A stretch of 64,000 nucleotides of DNA from Luteibacter sp. SG786 (GTDB taxonomy: Bacteria > Pseudomonadota > Gammaproteobacteria > Xanthomonadales > Rhodanobacteraceae): assembly GCF_011759605.1 (NCBI RefSeq), contig NZ_JAAOYX010000003.1, positions 732,107-796,106 of the forward strand, in the 5' to 3' direction. How positions within the stretch are numbered: the stretch's first letter is position 1; the number at the start of each line of letters is the position of its first letter. Below are positions 56,422 to 64,000 of this stretch, piece by piece. The position numbers and the translations under genes are program-made. Under the pieces are notes generated by a model that made no database searches, was not told where the DNA came from, and saw only the letters and a program-made list of their open reading frames with translations.

Positions 56422-57088
56422 CCGCGCTTTCTTCGAGGAGATAACCGAGGCCGCGGATGGTGCGAACGCTGGTTCCCGAACCCTGCAGCTTCTTGCGCAG
56501 GCGGTGCAGGGCGATGTCCAGGCCGTTGTCGGTCAGGTCTTCGTCCCAGTTGCACAGTGCCTCGACGAGCTGGGTGCGGCTGGTGACCTTGTCTGCCCGG
56601 AGGGCAAGCGCTTCCACCAGGCCGAACTCGCGGGCGGTGAGGTCCAGCGCGGTGTCGCCGATCCAGGCGCGGTGTCCCGGGATATCCAGGCGGAGGCGCC
56701 CGATACGGAATTCCGGTGTGCCCTGGCTCGTTCGCCGGCGGAGCAGGGCGCGTACGCGGGCGTCGAATTCGGCGAGGGCGAAGGGCTTCACGAGGTAGTC
56801 GTCGGCGCCCAGGTCGAGCACGCGTACGCGTTCCTTCAGCCCTTCGCGCGCGGTCACCACGAGCACCGGCAAGACGGAGCCGCGCTTGCGCGCCCGCGAC
56901 AGCACGTCGCTGCCGTCGAGCAGGGGCAGACCCAGGTCGAGCACGAGCAGGTCGTAGTCGTGGTCGCGCAGGGCGTTGTCGGCGCTGGCGCCGTCGGTGA
57001 CATGGTCGACGGCATGCCCGCCTTGTTCGAGCGAGGCTCGTACTGCCGCGCCGATAGCGGCGTCGTCTTCGGCCAGAAGGATGCGCAT
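56414..57088 (-). CDS. OmpR-family response regulator
   Basis: 224 aa from ATG 57088; an upstream in-frame TTG at 57097 has a better placed GGAG. The receiver domain has L-A-E-D-D, phosphoacceptor Asp in L-V-L-D-L-G-L-P and Lys in Y-L-V-K-P-F. The winged helix has L-T-A-R-E-F-G-L-V-E and V-R-T-I-R-G-L-G-Y-L-L. Partner of the overlapping kinase. It is divergent from the Fur-box operon, which may be one of its targets. Confidence 0.94.
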   Translation of the reverse strand: MRILLAEDDAAIGAAVRASLEQGGHAVDHVTDGASADNALRDHDYDLLVLDLGLPLLDGSDVLSRARKRGSVLPVLVVTAREGLKERVRVLDLGADDYLVKPFALAEFDARVRALLRRRTSQGTPEFRIGRLRLDIPGHRAWIGDTALDLTAREFGLVEALALRADKVTSRTQLVEALCNWDEDLTDNGLDIALHRLRKKLQGSGTSVRTIRGLGYLLEESADA

Positions 57089-57127
57089 GAGGGCCAAGGA
57101 TACGCTCCGGGTAGGTGTTCGCGCATC

Positions 57128-57139
57128 CTGTCGCGACAG
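57128..57139. promoter_or_regulatory. perfect 12-base palindrome upstream of the response regulator
   Basis: CTGTCGCGACAG, 40 bases upstream of the response-regulator start and 36 bases left of the Fur-like box. Possible operator for the two-component pair; too short to be sure. Confidence 0.3.
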
Positions 57140-57174
57140 GCTTTCAAGCCGCTTTCCGGAGACGGGTGTCGATC

Positions 57175-57200
57175 ACAATTGCGAACGATTCGCATTATGG
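57175..57200 (+). promoter_or_regulatory. Fur-type iron box upstream of the PepSY/ApbE operon
   Basis: Core TGCGAA-CGA-TTCGCA (57180-57194) is a perfect dyad flanked by AT-rich bases (AAT and TTATGG). It resembles the xanthomonad Fur box with its GCGAA..TTCGC halves and ATT extensions. It lies 55 bases before the first ATG of the operon. Iron repression of the operon is inferred from this and from gene content. Confidence 0.55.
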
Positions 57201-57248
57201 TTAACATGGCCCGTTGCGATGACCGCCATCCCAGGGGCTTTTGGAAAC

Positions 57249-57872
57249 ATGCACGACACCGTCGATCGGCAGCGCCGTGCCTTCTGGCTCAAGCACCTGC
57301 ACCGCTGGCACTGGATCAGTTCGGCGGTCTCCCTGGTCGCGCTCCTGTTGTTCTCCATCACAGGCTTCACGCTCAACCACGCCGCGCGCATCGAGGCCTC
57401 GCCTGCAGTGTCGCGCTTTGCCGCGACCTTGCCGGCGCCGTTGCTGCGCCGACTGACCGATCCGGGAGCGAAGTCCGCGCCGGTTCCGCCGGCGGTCGCC
57501 GAGTTCGTGCGAACCGAAACTGGCGCACGCATCGAAGGACGCGCGGGCGACTGGAGCGATGACGAGGTGTACGTCTCGCTGCCCAGGCCGGGCGGCGATG
57601 CGTGGGTCGCCATCGACCGGGAGACGGGCGACGTGCAGTACGAAGTCACCGACCGGGGCTGGCTGGCCTGGCTCAACGACCTGCACAAGGGGCGCAACAC
57701 CGGGCCTGTCTGGAGCGCGTTCATCGACGTATTCGCGCTGGCCTGCCTCGTCTTCGCCGTGACGGGTCTCGTGCTGCTCAAGATGCATGCCGCCCAGCGC
57801 GGCATGACCTGGCCCATGGTCGCCCTGGGCTTCGTGCTGCCCGTCGTCATCGCCCTCGTGTTCATCCATTGA
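57249..57872 (+). CDS. PepSY-associated transmembrane protein
   Basis: 207 aa from ATG 57249; ATG 57219 is an alternative. Three membrane helices (about 20-40, 157-177, 187-206) flank a periplasmic PepSY-like domain ending Y-E-V-T-D-R-G-W-L-A-W-L-N-D-L-H-K-G-R. Conserved His residues near the first helix (H-L-H-R-W-H-W) and in D-L-H-K-G are typical of PepSY_TM proteins, which pass electrons across the membrane or bind haem. First gene of the iron-box operon. Confidence 0.85.
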   Translation: MHDTVDRQRRAFWLKHLHRWHWISSAVSLVALLLFSITGFTLNHAARIEASPAVSRFAATLPAPLLRRLTDPGAKSAPVPPAVAEFVRTETGARIEGRAGDWSDDEVYVSLPRPGGDAWVAIDRETGDVQYEVTDRGWLAWLNDLHKGRNTGPVWSAFIDVFALACLVFAVTGLVLLKMHAAQRGMTWPMVALGFVLPVVIALVFIH

Positions 57873-57882
57873 AGGAATCGCC

Positions 57883-58395
57883 ATGCGTCGCATCCTGACA
57901 CTCGCCCTCTGCGCCTGTTGCGCCGCGCCCGCGATCGCGGCCGACATGAACATCACCGTGGAAATTCCGTCGCTGAAGGTGGCCGAGTACCACCGGCCTT
58001 ATGTCGCGGTGTGGATCGAGCGCGAAGACCACAGCGTCGCGGCCAACCTCGCGGTCTGGTACGAGATGAAGAAGGGCGACGGCGAAGGCACGAAGTGGCT
58101 GAAAGACATGCGCCAGTGGTGGCGCCGCAGCGGCCGCGACCAGACCATGCCGATCGACGGCGTGTCCGGCGCCACGCGCCCGGCCGGCCAGCATCGCCTG
58201 CGCTTCGCCGACGGCAAGCCGCCGCTGGGCACGCTCGCGCCGGGGCATTACGAACTGGTGGTGGAGGCGGCACGCGAAGTCGGCGGGCGCGAAGCGCAGC
58301 GCATTCCCTTCGACTGGCCGGCCAAGGCACCCGTTCACCTGTCCGCGAAGGGCAGCGAAGAACTCGGACAGATCGACCTCGACCTCAACCCTTGA
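57883..58395 (+). CDS. DUF2271 periplasmic protein with flavinylation motif
   Basis: 170 aa with signal peptide (1-20, A-I-A-A). The mature domain fits DUF2271 (Y-V-A-V-W-I-E-R-E-D and W-L-K-D-M-R-Q-W-W). Residues 92-98 read D-G-V-S-G-A-T, the S-G-A-T motif whose last Thr receives FMN from ApbE in NqrC/RnfG-type proteins. It is therefore a likely covalent flavoprotein and electron acceptor in the periplasm. It starts 10 bases after the PepSY gene. Confidence 0.87.
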   Translation: MRRILTLALCACCAAPAIAADMNITVEIPSLKVAEYHRPYVAVWIEREDHSVAANLAVWYEMKKGDGEGTKWLKDMRQWWRRSGRDQTMPIDGVSGATRPAGQHRLRFADGKPPLGTLAPGHYELVVEAAREVGGREAQRIPFDWPAKAPVHLSAKGSEELGQIDLDLNP

Positions 58396-58409
58396 ACGGA
58401 GCCGTACCG

Positions 58410-59219
58410 ATGAAGCACACGCTTGCCCGCGCCGCATTCTGCGCCGTCCTCGTCCTGCCGTTCGCGGCACAGGCCCACAAGATGTGGATGGTGCCCAGCG
58501 CCACGGTGATCTCCGGCGACGACGCCTGGGTGACCGTCGACGCCGCCGTTTCCAACGATCTTTACTATCCCGATCACTTCCCGGCCAAGCTCGACACATT
58601 GGTCATCACCGCGCCCGACGGCTCGACGGTGAAACCGGAGAACGCCGCCACCGGCAAGTACCGCAGCACGTTCGATGTACCGGTACCGCAGAAGGGTACG
58701 TATCGTCTCGCGCTGGTGAACCAGGGCATGTTCGCCAGCTACGAGCTGGACGGCCAGAAGAAGCGCTGGCGCGGCACCCCCGCGGAATTCAAGGGTGCGA
58801 TCCCCGCCGGTGCGAAGAACGTGGCGGTGAGCGAGATGGCGTCGCGGGTGGAAACCTTCGTCACCCAAGGCTCGCCCAGCGACGGCGCGCTGAAGCCCGT
58901 CGGCAAGGGCCTGGAGCTGGTGCCGGTCAGTCAGCCGAACGACCTCATGGCGGGCGAGAAAGCCACCTTCCGTCTCCTGCTCGACGGCAAGCCCGCGGCG
59001 AACCTCAAGGTCGTGGCCATCAACGGCGCCACGCGCTATCGGAACGCGCAGGACGAGATGGACACCACCACCGACAGCGACGGAAAGTTCAGCTTCACCT
59101 GGCCCGCGGCCGGCATGTATTGGGTCAACGCATCGACCGAGGACAATCGCACGTCGGTGAAGGAAGCGAAGAACCGCCGGCTCGCCTATACGGCAACACT
59201 CGAAGTGCTGCCGCAATAA
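58410..59219 (+). CDS. DUF4198 periplasmic protein
   Basis: 269 aa, ATG 58410 with GGAG 8 bases upstream. Signal peptide 1-22 (A-Q-A), then H-K-M-W-M-V-P-S, the typical start of mature DUF4198 proteins, some annotated as nickel/cobalt uptake components. C-terminal half has a carboxypeptidase-regulatory-like beta fold (T-T-T-D-S-D-G-K-F-S-F-T-W). Metal handling is inferred from family and operon. Confidence 0.87.
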   Translation: MKHTLARAAFCAVLVLPFAAQAHKMWMVPSATVISGDDAWVTVDAAVSNDLYYPDHFPAKLDTLVITAPDGSTVKPENAATGKYRSTFDVPVPQKGTYRLALVNQGMFASYELDGQKKRWRGTPAEFKGAIPAGAKNVAVSEMASRVETFVTQGSPSDGALKPVGKGLELVPVSQPNDLMAGEKATFRLLLDGKPAANLKVVAINGATRYRNAQDEMDTTTDSDGKFSFTWPAAGMYWVNASTEDNRTSVKEAKNRRLAYTATLEVLPQ

Positions 59220-59227
59220 AGCCCGCT

Positions 59228-60361
59228 ATGCGCGCCGATACCGATGTAGGAGCGCGCCCTGCGCGCGACCGCTCTTCGCGAAATGCTCCAGGGGCCCTTG
59301 CAAGCGCCTGCAAGCGCCTCGCCTGCCTGTTCGCCCTGGTTTGCACTCCCGCCTCCGCCAGCGACATACATCGCTTCGAAGGCGAGACGATGGGCACGAC
59401 GTGGTCGGTGAACGCCGTGCTGCCCGACGGCGCGAACAAGCGTGCCATCGAGCAGGGCATCCAGGCCGAGGTCGATCGCGTCGTGGCGCAGATGAGCACG
59501 TACGACGACACGTCCGACCTCAGCCGCTTCAATCGCGCGCCGGCTGGTACGTGGCAGGCGTTGCCTCCGGAATTGTTCACGGTGCTGCGTTATGCGCTGC
59601 AACTGGCGAAGGCCTCCGGTGGCGCTTACGACCCGACCGTGGGTCCGCTCGTGAACCTGTGGGGCTTCGGTCCCGGCAAGGCCTCGGCGGGCAAGCCTTC
59701 CTCGCACGACGCGGTCCATCCCTATGCTCCGCCCGATGCTGCCGCGATCGCCGTGGCGAGGCAACGCGTGGGCTGGGCGAAGATCCGCATGGACGAAGCG
59801 CACCGGCGCGCTTTCCAGCCGGGCGGGGTCTACGTCGATCTCTCCGCGGTCGCGAAGGGGTTCGGTGTCGACCAGGTGGCGCGCTTCCTCGAGCGTTCCG
59901 GCGTCAAGGCGTATCTTGTGGAAGTGGGCGGCGAACTCCGCGGCCACGGCCGCAAGCCCGACGGCTCGTCCTGGCGCGTGGGCATCGAGCGTCCCGGCGC
60001 GGCCGCCGGTGCCGTCGACAATGCCGACGAAGTGGGGCGCGTCCTTTCCCTCGACGACAAGGCCATCGCCACCTCGGGCGACTACCGTCACTTCTTCGAG
60101 AGCGGCGGACGGTTTTTCTCGCACCACATCGACCCGCGCACGGGTTATCCGGTGGCATACCGGGTGGCATCGGTCAGCGTGATCGCGAATGACTGCATGC
60201 ACGCCGATCCGCTGGGCACCACGCTGACGGTGCTGGGTCCGGACGAGGGCATGGCCTTTGCGAAACGGCACGGCATCGCGGCGCTGTTCATCCTGCACGA
60301 TGGCGACGGCCACGTCGTGGAGCGCATGTCGCCGGCATTCGCCGCTCTGGTCAAGCCGTGA
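59228..60361 (+). CDS. apbE: FAD:protein FMN transferase ApbE
   Basis: 377 aa. Family motifs are G-E-T-M-G-T-T-W-S-V, Y-D-P-T-V-G-P-L-V-N-L-W-G-F-G, V-D-L-S-A-V-A-K-G-F-G-V-D, G-G-E-L-R-G-H-G and H-H-I-D-P-R-T-G-Y-P, so the active site is intact. It transfers FMN to Thr of periplasmic proteins. The N-terminus has about 33 residues before the hydrophobic core L-A-C-L-F-A-L-V. Part of this leader is translated repeat sequence (59245-59290), and no other in-frame ATG, GTG or TTG follows before the core. Confidence 0.93.
   Translation: MRADTDVGARPARDRSSRNAPGALASACKRLACLFALVCTPASASDIHRFEGETMGTTWSVNAVLPDGANKRAIEQGIQAEVDRVVAQMSTYDDTSDLSRFNRAPAGTWQALPPELFTVLRYALQLAKASGGAYDPTVGPLVNLWGFGPGKASAGKPSSHDAVHPYAPPDAAAIAVARQRVGWAKIRMDEAHRRAFQPGGVYVDLSAVAKGFGVDQVARFLERSGVKAYLVEVGGELRGHGRKPDGSSWRVGIERPGAAAGAVDNADEVGRVLSLDDKAIATSGDYRHFFESGGRFFSHHIDPRTGYPVAYRVASVSVIANDCMHADPLGTTLTVLGPDEGMAFAKRHGIAALFILHDGDGHVVERMSPAFAALVKP
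59245..59290. repeat. second-type REP element inside the apbE 5' end
   Basis: TGTAGGAGCGCGC (59245-59257) with GCGCG-CCCTG-CGCGC and closing arms GGAGC (59249-59253) and GCTCC (59285-59289). This GTAGGAGCGCGC type is distinct from the TGTGGGAGCC copies. It lies within codons 6-21 of apbE. Confidence 0.6.
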
Positions 60362-61704
60362 TCGCTGCCGAACTGACGCGCTTCGCGCTCGCGGGCGGCC
60401 TCGTGCTGGCCTGGGTGGCCTTCACCGCCGCCTGCGCTCGTCGCGTCAGCCGCAAGGATGCCGCCGCGCCCGGAGGCATCCTCGTCGTGCACGCATCGCA
60501 AACGGGTTTCGCCACGGAGCTTGCCGACCGGACGGCGGAGGCGTTGCGCGCGGGTGGCGTGCCCGTGGACGTCCGCGGCATGGGCGAACTCACGCCCGAC
60601 GTGCTGGGGGCCGCGCCGCGCGCGTTGTTTGTCGCCAGCACGACCGGGGAGGGCGACGCCCCCGACACCGCGACGGCGTTCGACGGGAATCTCATGAAGG
60701 CACCCGCGGCACTGCATGGCCTCGCTTATGGCGTGCTTGCCCTGGGCGACCGCGACTACGACGACTTCTGCGCTTTCGGCCGCCGTCTGGACGGCTGGCT
60801 GCGTGCAAGTGGAGCGGCGCCCCTGTTCGATCGTGTCGACGTAGACAACGGCGACGAAGGCAGTCTTCGTCATTGGCAGCATCATGTCGCGCAACTCGCC
60901 GGCCTTCCAGGGATGAGCGACTGGACTCGGCCTGCCTACCAGGCATGGCGTCTCGTCGAACGGCGCCTGCTGAACCCAGGCAGCGCCGGCGGGCCCTGCT
61001 ATCACCTCGCGCTGGTGCCGGACGATCCGGCGCACCTTTCCTGGGAAGCCGGCGACATCGCCGAGGTCGGGCCGCGCCGCGGCAGGGGCGATGCCGCGAC
61101 GCTGCCCCATCGCGAATATTCCATCGCGTCGCTGCCCGACGATGGCGCGCTGCACCTCGTCGTACGGCAGATGCGCGGCGCGGACGGCGAGGTGGGCATC
61201 GGCTCCGGTTGGCTGACCGAGCGCGCAGCGCTGGGGGACGTCGTGGATCTGCGCGTGCGTCGCAACGCCGGATTCCACGTGCCCGACGACGCGCGGCCGC
61301 TGCTGCTGGTGGGCAACGGCACGGGCATTGCCGGGCTGCGCGCCTTGCTGAAGGCGCGCATCGCGCGCGGCCACCATCGGAACTGGCTGGTGTTCGGCGA
61401 ACGGCACGCGGCCATCGACCGCCTCCACGTGGACGAACTGGAACGCTGGCACGCGGAAGGCGCCGTTGAGCGGATGGATCTCGTCTGGTCGCGCGAGGGC
61501 CGCGGCGCACGCTACGTGCAAGATAGGCTGCGTGCTGCCCGCGACGAGGTACGCCGATTCGTGGAACAGGGTGCCGGCGTGTACGTCTGCGGCAGCCTGG
61601 CGGGCATGGCGCCCGGCGTGGACGCCGCCCTCCGCGAGGCGCTGGGGGATGTTGCGGTAAACGATCTCGCCGTTACCGGACGTTATCGCCGCGACGTGTA
61701 CTGA
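60358..61704 (+). CDS. membrane-anchored CysJ-like flavodoxin/NADPH reductase
   Basis: 448 aa from GTG 60358, overlapping the apbE stop. An N-terminal helix (about 7-26) precedes a flavodoxin domain (H-A-S-Q-T-G-F-A-T-E-L-A, S-T-T-G-E-G-D-A-P) and an FNR-like domain. That domain has FAD motif R-E-Y-S-I-A-S-L, G-S-G-W-L, and NADPH motif N-G-T-G-I-A-G-L-R. It is annotated in relatives as sulfite reductase flavoprotein subunit, but no CysI is present. More likely it feeds NADPH electrons to the PepSY/DUF2271 chain for ferric reduction. Confidence 0.88.
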   Translation: MIAAELTRFALAGGLVLAWVAFTAACARRVSRKDAAAPGGILVVHASQTGFATELADRTAEALRAGGVPVDVRGMGELTPDVLGAAPRALFVASTTGEGDAPDTATAFDGNLMKAPAALHGLAYGVLALGDRDYDDFCAFGRRLDGWLRASGAAPLFDRVDVDNGDEGSLRHWQHHVAQLAGLPGMSDWTRPAYQAWRLVERRLLNPGSAGGPCYHLALVPDDPAHLSWEAGDIAEVGPRRGRGDAATLPHREYSIASLPDDGALHLVVRQMRGADGEVGIGSGWLTERAALGDVVDLRVRRNAGFHVPDDARPLLLVGNGTGIAGLRALLKARIARGHHRNWLVFGERHAAIDRLHVDELERWHAEGAVERMDLVWSREGRGARYVQDRLRAARDEVRRFVEQGAGVYVCGSLAGMAPGVDAALREALGDVAVNDLAVTGRYRRDVY

Positions 61705-61720
61705 GCGTTCTCCGCGCGCG

Positions 61721-62386
61721 TCACGCGACGGCCAGGCGCACCTTGCCGTCGTCGAGGCCGTCGAAGCGCAGCGCCGTCAGGTCCTGCACCCACGCCACCT
61801 GAGCCGGCACCTCGTCCGGATGGTCGCCCGCAATGGCGAGCACGCGCGCACCCGCGGCGAGCCCGGCCTCGATACCGGCCTTTGCATCTTCGAACACCAG
61901 GCACTCGGCGGCCGCGGCATGCATGCGCTGCGCGCCCAACAGATAGCCCTCCGGGTCCGGCTTGCCGTTTCGCACCATCTCGCCGGCCACCATGCGTGGC
62001 GGCGGTGCGATGCCCGCGGCGCGCAGCCGTGCCTCGGCCAGCGCGGTGTCGGCGGATGTCACGATGGTCCACGTGTGGGCGGGCAGGGAGTCCAGCAGTT
62101 CGACCGCGCCGGGGATCGGCACGATGCCGTCCACGTCTTCCAGTTCCTCTCGATACAGGCGCTCATATTCGGCCTGGATGTCCATGCCCGGCTTGGCGAA
62201 CATCTTCACCGAGTCGAGCATGCGGACGCCGTGAAGGCGCGGAAGCACGTAGTGCCAATCGACGCCGTGCTCGTCGCACCAGCGTTTCCAGATCTTTTCC
62301 ACGACCACGCGTGAATCGACCAGCGTGCCGTCCATGTCGAAAAGCAGAGCCCCGGCTTCGATGACCTGGCCCGGTTCGAGTCGCAT
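61721..62386 (-). CDS. HAD-superfamily sugar-phosphatase-like hydrolase
   Basis: 221 aa from ATG 62386 with GGAGG just upstream. HAD motifs: D-M-D-G-T-L-V-D-S (I), V-T-S-A-D (II), G-K-P-D-P-E-G-Y (III) and V-F-E-D-A-K-A-G-I-E-A-G (IV). The helical cap between I and II is of the beta-phosphoglucomutase/YfbT type. The probable substrate is a small sugar phosphate. Convergent with the reductase gene. Confidence 0.9.
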   Translation of the reverse strand: MRLEPGQVIEAGALLFDMDGTLVDSRVVVEKIWKRWCDEHGVDWHYVLPRLHGVRMLDSVKMFAKPGMDIQAEYERLYREELEDVDGIVPIPGAVELLDSLPAHTWTIVTSADTALAEARLRAAGIAPPPRMVAGEMVRNGKPDPEGYLLGAQRMHAAAAECLVFEDAKAGIEAGLAAGARVLAIAGDHPDEVPAQVAWVQDLTALRFDGLDDGKVRLAVA

Positions 62387-62472
62387 GATGCCTCCGGTAT
62401 CGTGAAGAGCGCCGCGCAAGCGCGAAGCCCCCCACGATACCCGGTTGCCGCCGATATGTAATGGCTTTGCCG

Positions 62473-64000
62473 TCAGCGCGAGCGTTCCGCCACGTGGTTA
62501 TGCATGGCCTCGTCCATGATCGCACGCACCTCGTCGTTCGCCCTGCGATCGGCGTCGGCCTCACGCCGGGATTGCGCCACGTGTTCCTGGCCGATGGCGG
62601 CGCGGCGCTTGTCTAGATCGGCGATTTCCTTCGCGATATCCGCCTGCTCGCGTCCGATGGCGGCATTACCCGCGGCATAGGCGGCCGGGTCGCGCGGTGC
62701 GCTCGGGTCGGATTGCTTCGCCATCAGTTCCGCCTGTTTCGCCGACAGCTGTGCCAGCTGTCCATTCAGCATGGCTTGCCTGCGGTCGATCTCGGCCTGC
62801 TTCTCCGCGCTGCGCATGGCATCCTCGGCCGGAACCCGGGCGCGCTCGTAAGCCTCGCGGATACGTTTCACGTACGCCGGATCGCGCAATACCCACGCCT
62901 GCGCACCGTTGCGATACCAGGCGTAGTCGCCCGGGCCTTGCCGTTCCGCCCGCGCACGCTGGATGTCTTCATCGGTGCCGTTCGATATGCGCGTGATCTG
63001 GCCGCTTAAGAAGATGAACGTCTGATCCGAAGGGCCGGAGACCGGCGAAGGCGGGGCGGGGGGCGCCCTGGGCGCGGGCGGTGCGGCAGGCACGGGCGGG
63101 GGCGACAGCCGGGGAACGGTCGTAGGTGTGGTCGGTGTCCTGGGCGTCGTCGGCGTTATCGGGGTCACGGGGGTCACTGGCGTCGTAGCCGGCGCGGTAG
63201 CGACGGCCTGCGCAGGCATCGCTTCCGCGCCATCGGCGGCGACGACGCGCCAGGGTGTGACGCCGATGGCCGCGATCACGGCAACGAGGCAGAGCGTGAG
63301 CACGCGCGGCGGCGCGTCGGTAGCCTGACCGAGCATGTCGATTCTCCTTTTCAATGTGCGGAAGGTGGGCGATGCCCCGGGGAGCGCATGGTGCGGGTGG
63401 GGAGCCACGCCGAGGCGCAGCAACAGACGTCCATACGTCCGTGGGGCCTGGCGCCCGCGCGACACCACCAAGGCGTCGCAGGCGGCCTCACGGCACAGCG
63501 CGTACTCGCGCATGGCCATGTGGACGAGGGGGTGGAAGAAGAACAGCGTGCGCGCGAGTACCGGCACCCAGCCGAACACGAGGTCGCCGCGGCGCACGTG
63601 GGCGAGCTCGTGCATCAGCGCCATGTCCAGTTCCTCATCGTCGAGCCTGTCTTCCCGTGGCAGGAGGATGGTCGGACGCCACAGACCGACCACCTGCGGC
63701 GAATCCACCTCGGCGGATACCGCAAGGCGTGGCGACCGGCGCAGCCCGAGTTCGCGCGCCCTGCGCGCGCACAGTGTGTCGACTCGTACGTCGTCGTGCG
63801 GCATCGCACGGCGAACCACGCCGGAAAGGCGGTATGCCCGCACACCTGCCACGACCAGCTGGATCAGGATCGCCACCGCCCAGACGGCGAGCAGCACCGT
63901 GGTCCAGGACATCGTGAACCCAGGTTGCGGGGCGATCGTTGTCGTCTGCACCGGCGTGGCGTCGAATGTGCCGGTGGAAACGCCCGTCTGCACGGCCGGT
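62473..64000 (-). CDS. M56-family (BlaR1-like) membrane metallopeptidase, 5' end beyond the window
   Basis: The frame is open to the right edge; about 508 residues are visible and the N-terminal helices are missing. After one TM (W-T-T-V-L-L-A-V-W-A-V) comes the zinc motif H-E-L-A-H-V-R-R-G-D and R-E-A-A-C-D-A-L. A further TM (V-L-T-L-C-L-V-A-V-I-A-A-I) and a Thr/Pro-repeat linker (about 25 residues) follow. The C-terminal region is long, with a predicted coiled coil rich in Q-A-E-L-M-A-K-Q. BlaR1-type proteins sense beta-lactams or cleave a BlaI-type repressor; a blaI gene would be expected just outside to the right. Confidence 0.85.
   Translation of the reverse strand, partial: PAVQTGVSTGTFDATPVQTTTIAPQPGFTMSWTTVLLAVWAVAILIQLVVAGVRAYRLSGVVRRAMPHDDVRVDTLCARRARELGLRRSPRLAVSAEVDSPQVVGLWRPTILLPREDRLDDEELDMALMHELAHVRRGDLVFGWVPVLARTLFFFHPLVHMAMREYALCREAACDALVVSRGRQAPRTYGRLLLRLGVAPHPHHALPGASPTFRTLKRRIDMLGQATDAPPRVLTLCLVAVIAAIGVTPWRVVAADGAEAMPAQAVATAPATTPVTPVTPITPTTPRTPTTPTTVPRLSPPPVPAAPPAPRAPPAPPSPVSGPSDQTFIFLSGQITRISNGTDEDIQRARAERQGPGDYAWYRNGAQAWVLRDPAYVKRIREAYERARVPAEDAMRSAEKQAEIDRRQAMLNGQLAQLSAKQAELMAKQSDPSAPRDPAAYAAGNAAIGREQADIAKEIADLDKRRAAIGQEHVAQSRREADADRRANDEVRAIMDEAMHNHVAERSR

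Noticed and set aside
54742-56586. 614-codon plus-strand frame across the kinase gene
   Set aside because: Antisense to a clear histidine kinase with all motifs; no independent evidence.
59221-59227. Short gap before apbE as a full promoter region
   Set aside because: Only 8 bases separate the DUF4198 stop from the apbE ATG, so apbE is read as part of the operon.
60358-61704. Assimilatory sulfite reductase subunit CysJ
   Set aside because: No haemoprotein subunit or cys genes nearby, and it has an N-terminal membrane anchor and an ApbE/PepSY context.
63073-63180. Repetitive GGCGTCGTCGG-like stretch as a tandem DNA repeat
   Set aside because: It encodes the Thr/Pro linker of the M56 protein and is explained by codon repetition, with irregular unit length.

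Overview
The window is a 64 kb chromosomal segment of a GC-rich gammaproteobacterium. Gene content points to the Xanthomonadales/Lysobacterales, most likely the Rhodanobacteraceae (Luteibacter/Dyella-like). The evidence is a Xanthomonas-type SUF operon led by an Rrf2 regulator, AmgK/MurU cell-wall recycling, a metX-metB-hom operon behind a SAM riboswitch, and dispersed TGTGGGAGCC-type palindromic repeats. No prophage, transposase, CRISPR array, rRNA or tRNA was seen. This is mostly core genome with accessory islands.

Layout. 1-2300: end of motB, a small unknown protein, and amgK-murU on the minus strand. 2353-5661: a 1102-residue secreted protein resembling dermonecrotic-toxin-domain proteins. 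5857-7510: amtB and glnK behind a sigma-54 promoter. 7784-14442: the SUF Fe-S cluster cluster (sufR, sufB, an ACT-domain gene, sufC, sufD, sufS), followed after a repeat by a GNAT acetyltransferase and a Rieske protein. 14536-17310: a CPBP protease and a divergent yeiH/yeiE pair. 17325-22887: a CPBP protease, a large hybrid kinase and a REC-GGDEF diguanylate cyclase. 23014-26287: a cNMP-binding/thioredoxin-reductase-like fusion without redox cysteines, and prfC.

26396-30213: methionine operon metX-metB-hom with MetJ-like boxes, a promoter and a SAM riboswitch, closed by a strong terminator. 30214-34114: an amino-acid permease, a small secreted protein, sdaA and a glutaredoxin-like protein. 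34124-38794: five co-directional genes with two YceI proteins and a cytochrome b561 between two membrane-associated GTPases. 38917-42414: a propeller-type hybrid kinase. 42417-51534: lptG/lptF, pepA-holC, valS and a YoaA-type helicase. 51943-57088: creD, tsaB, a hydrolase and a TctE/OmpR-type two-component pair. 57249-61704: a Fur-box-preceded operon (PepSY-TM, DUF2271, DUF4198, ApbE, CysJ-like reductase). 61721-64000: a HAD phosphatase and a truncated M56 peptidase.

The strongest leads are four. (1) The iron-regulated operon looks like a complete extracytosolic flavinyl-transfer chain, because the DUF2271 protein carries an SGAT flavinylation motif next to its putative ApbE transferase. (2) metX appears to be controlled both by tandem MetJ-type boxes over its -35 and by a SAM riboswitch. 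(3) The YceI/cytochrome b561/YceI set is packed with two DUF697-like GTPases. (4) The cNMP-thioredoxin-reductase-like fusion has alanines at both catalytic cysteine positions. All functional calls were made by reading sequence; no database search was run.
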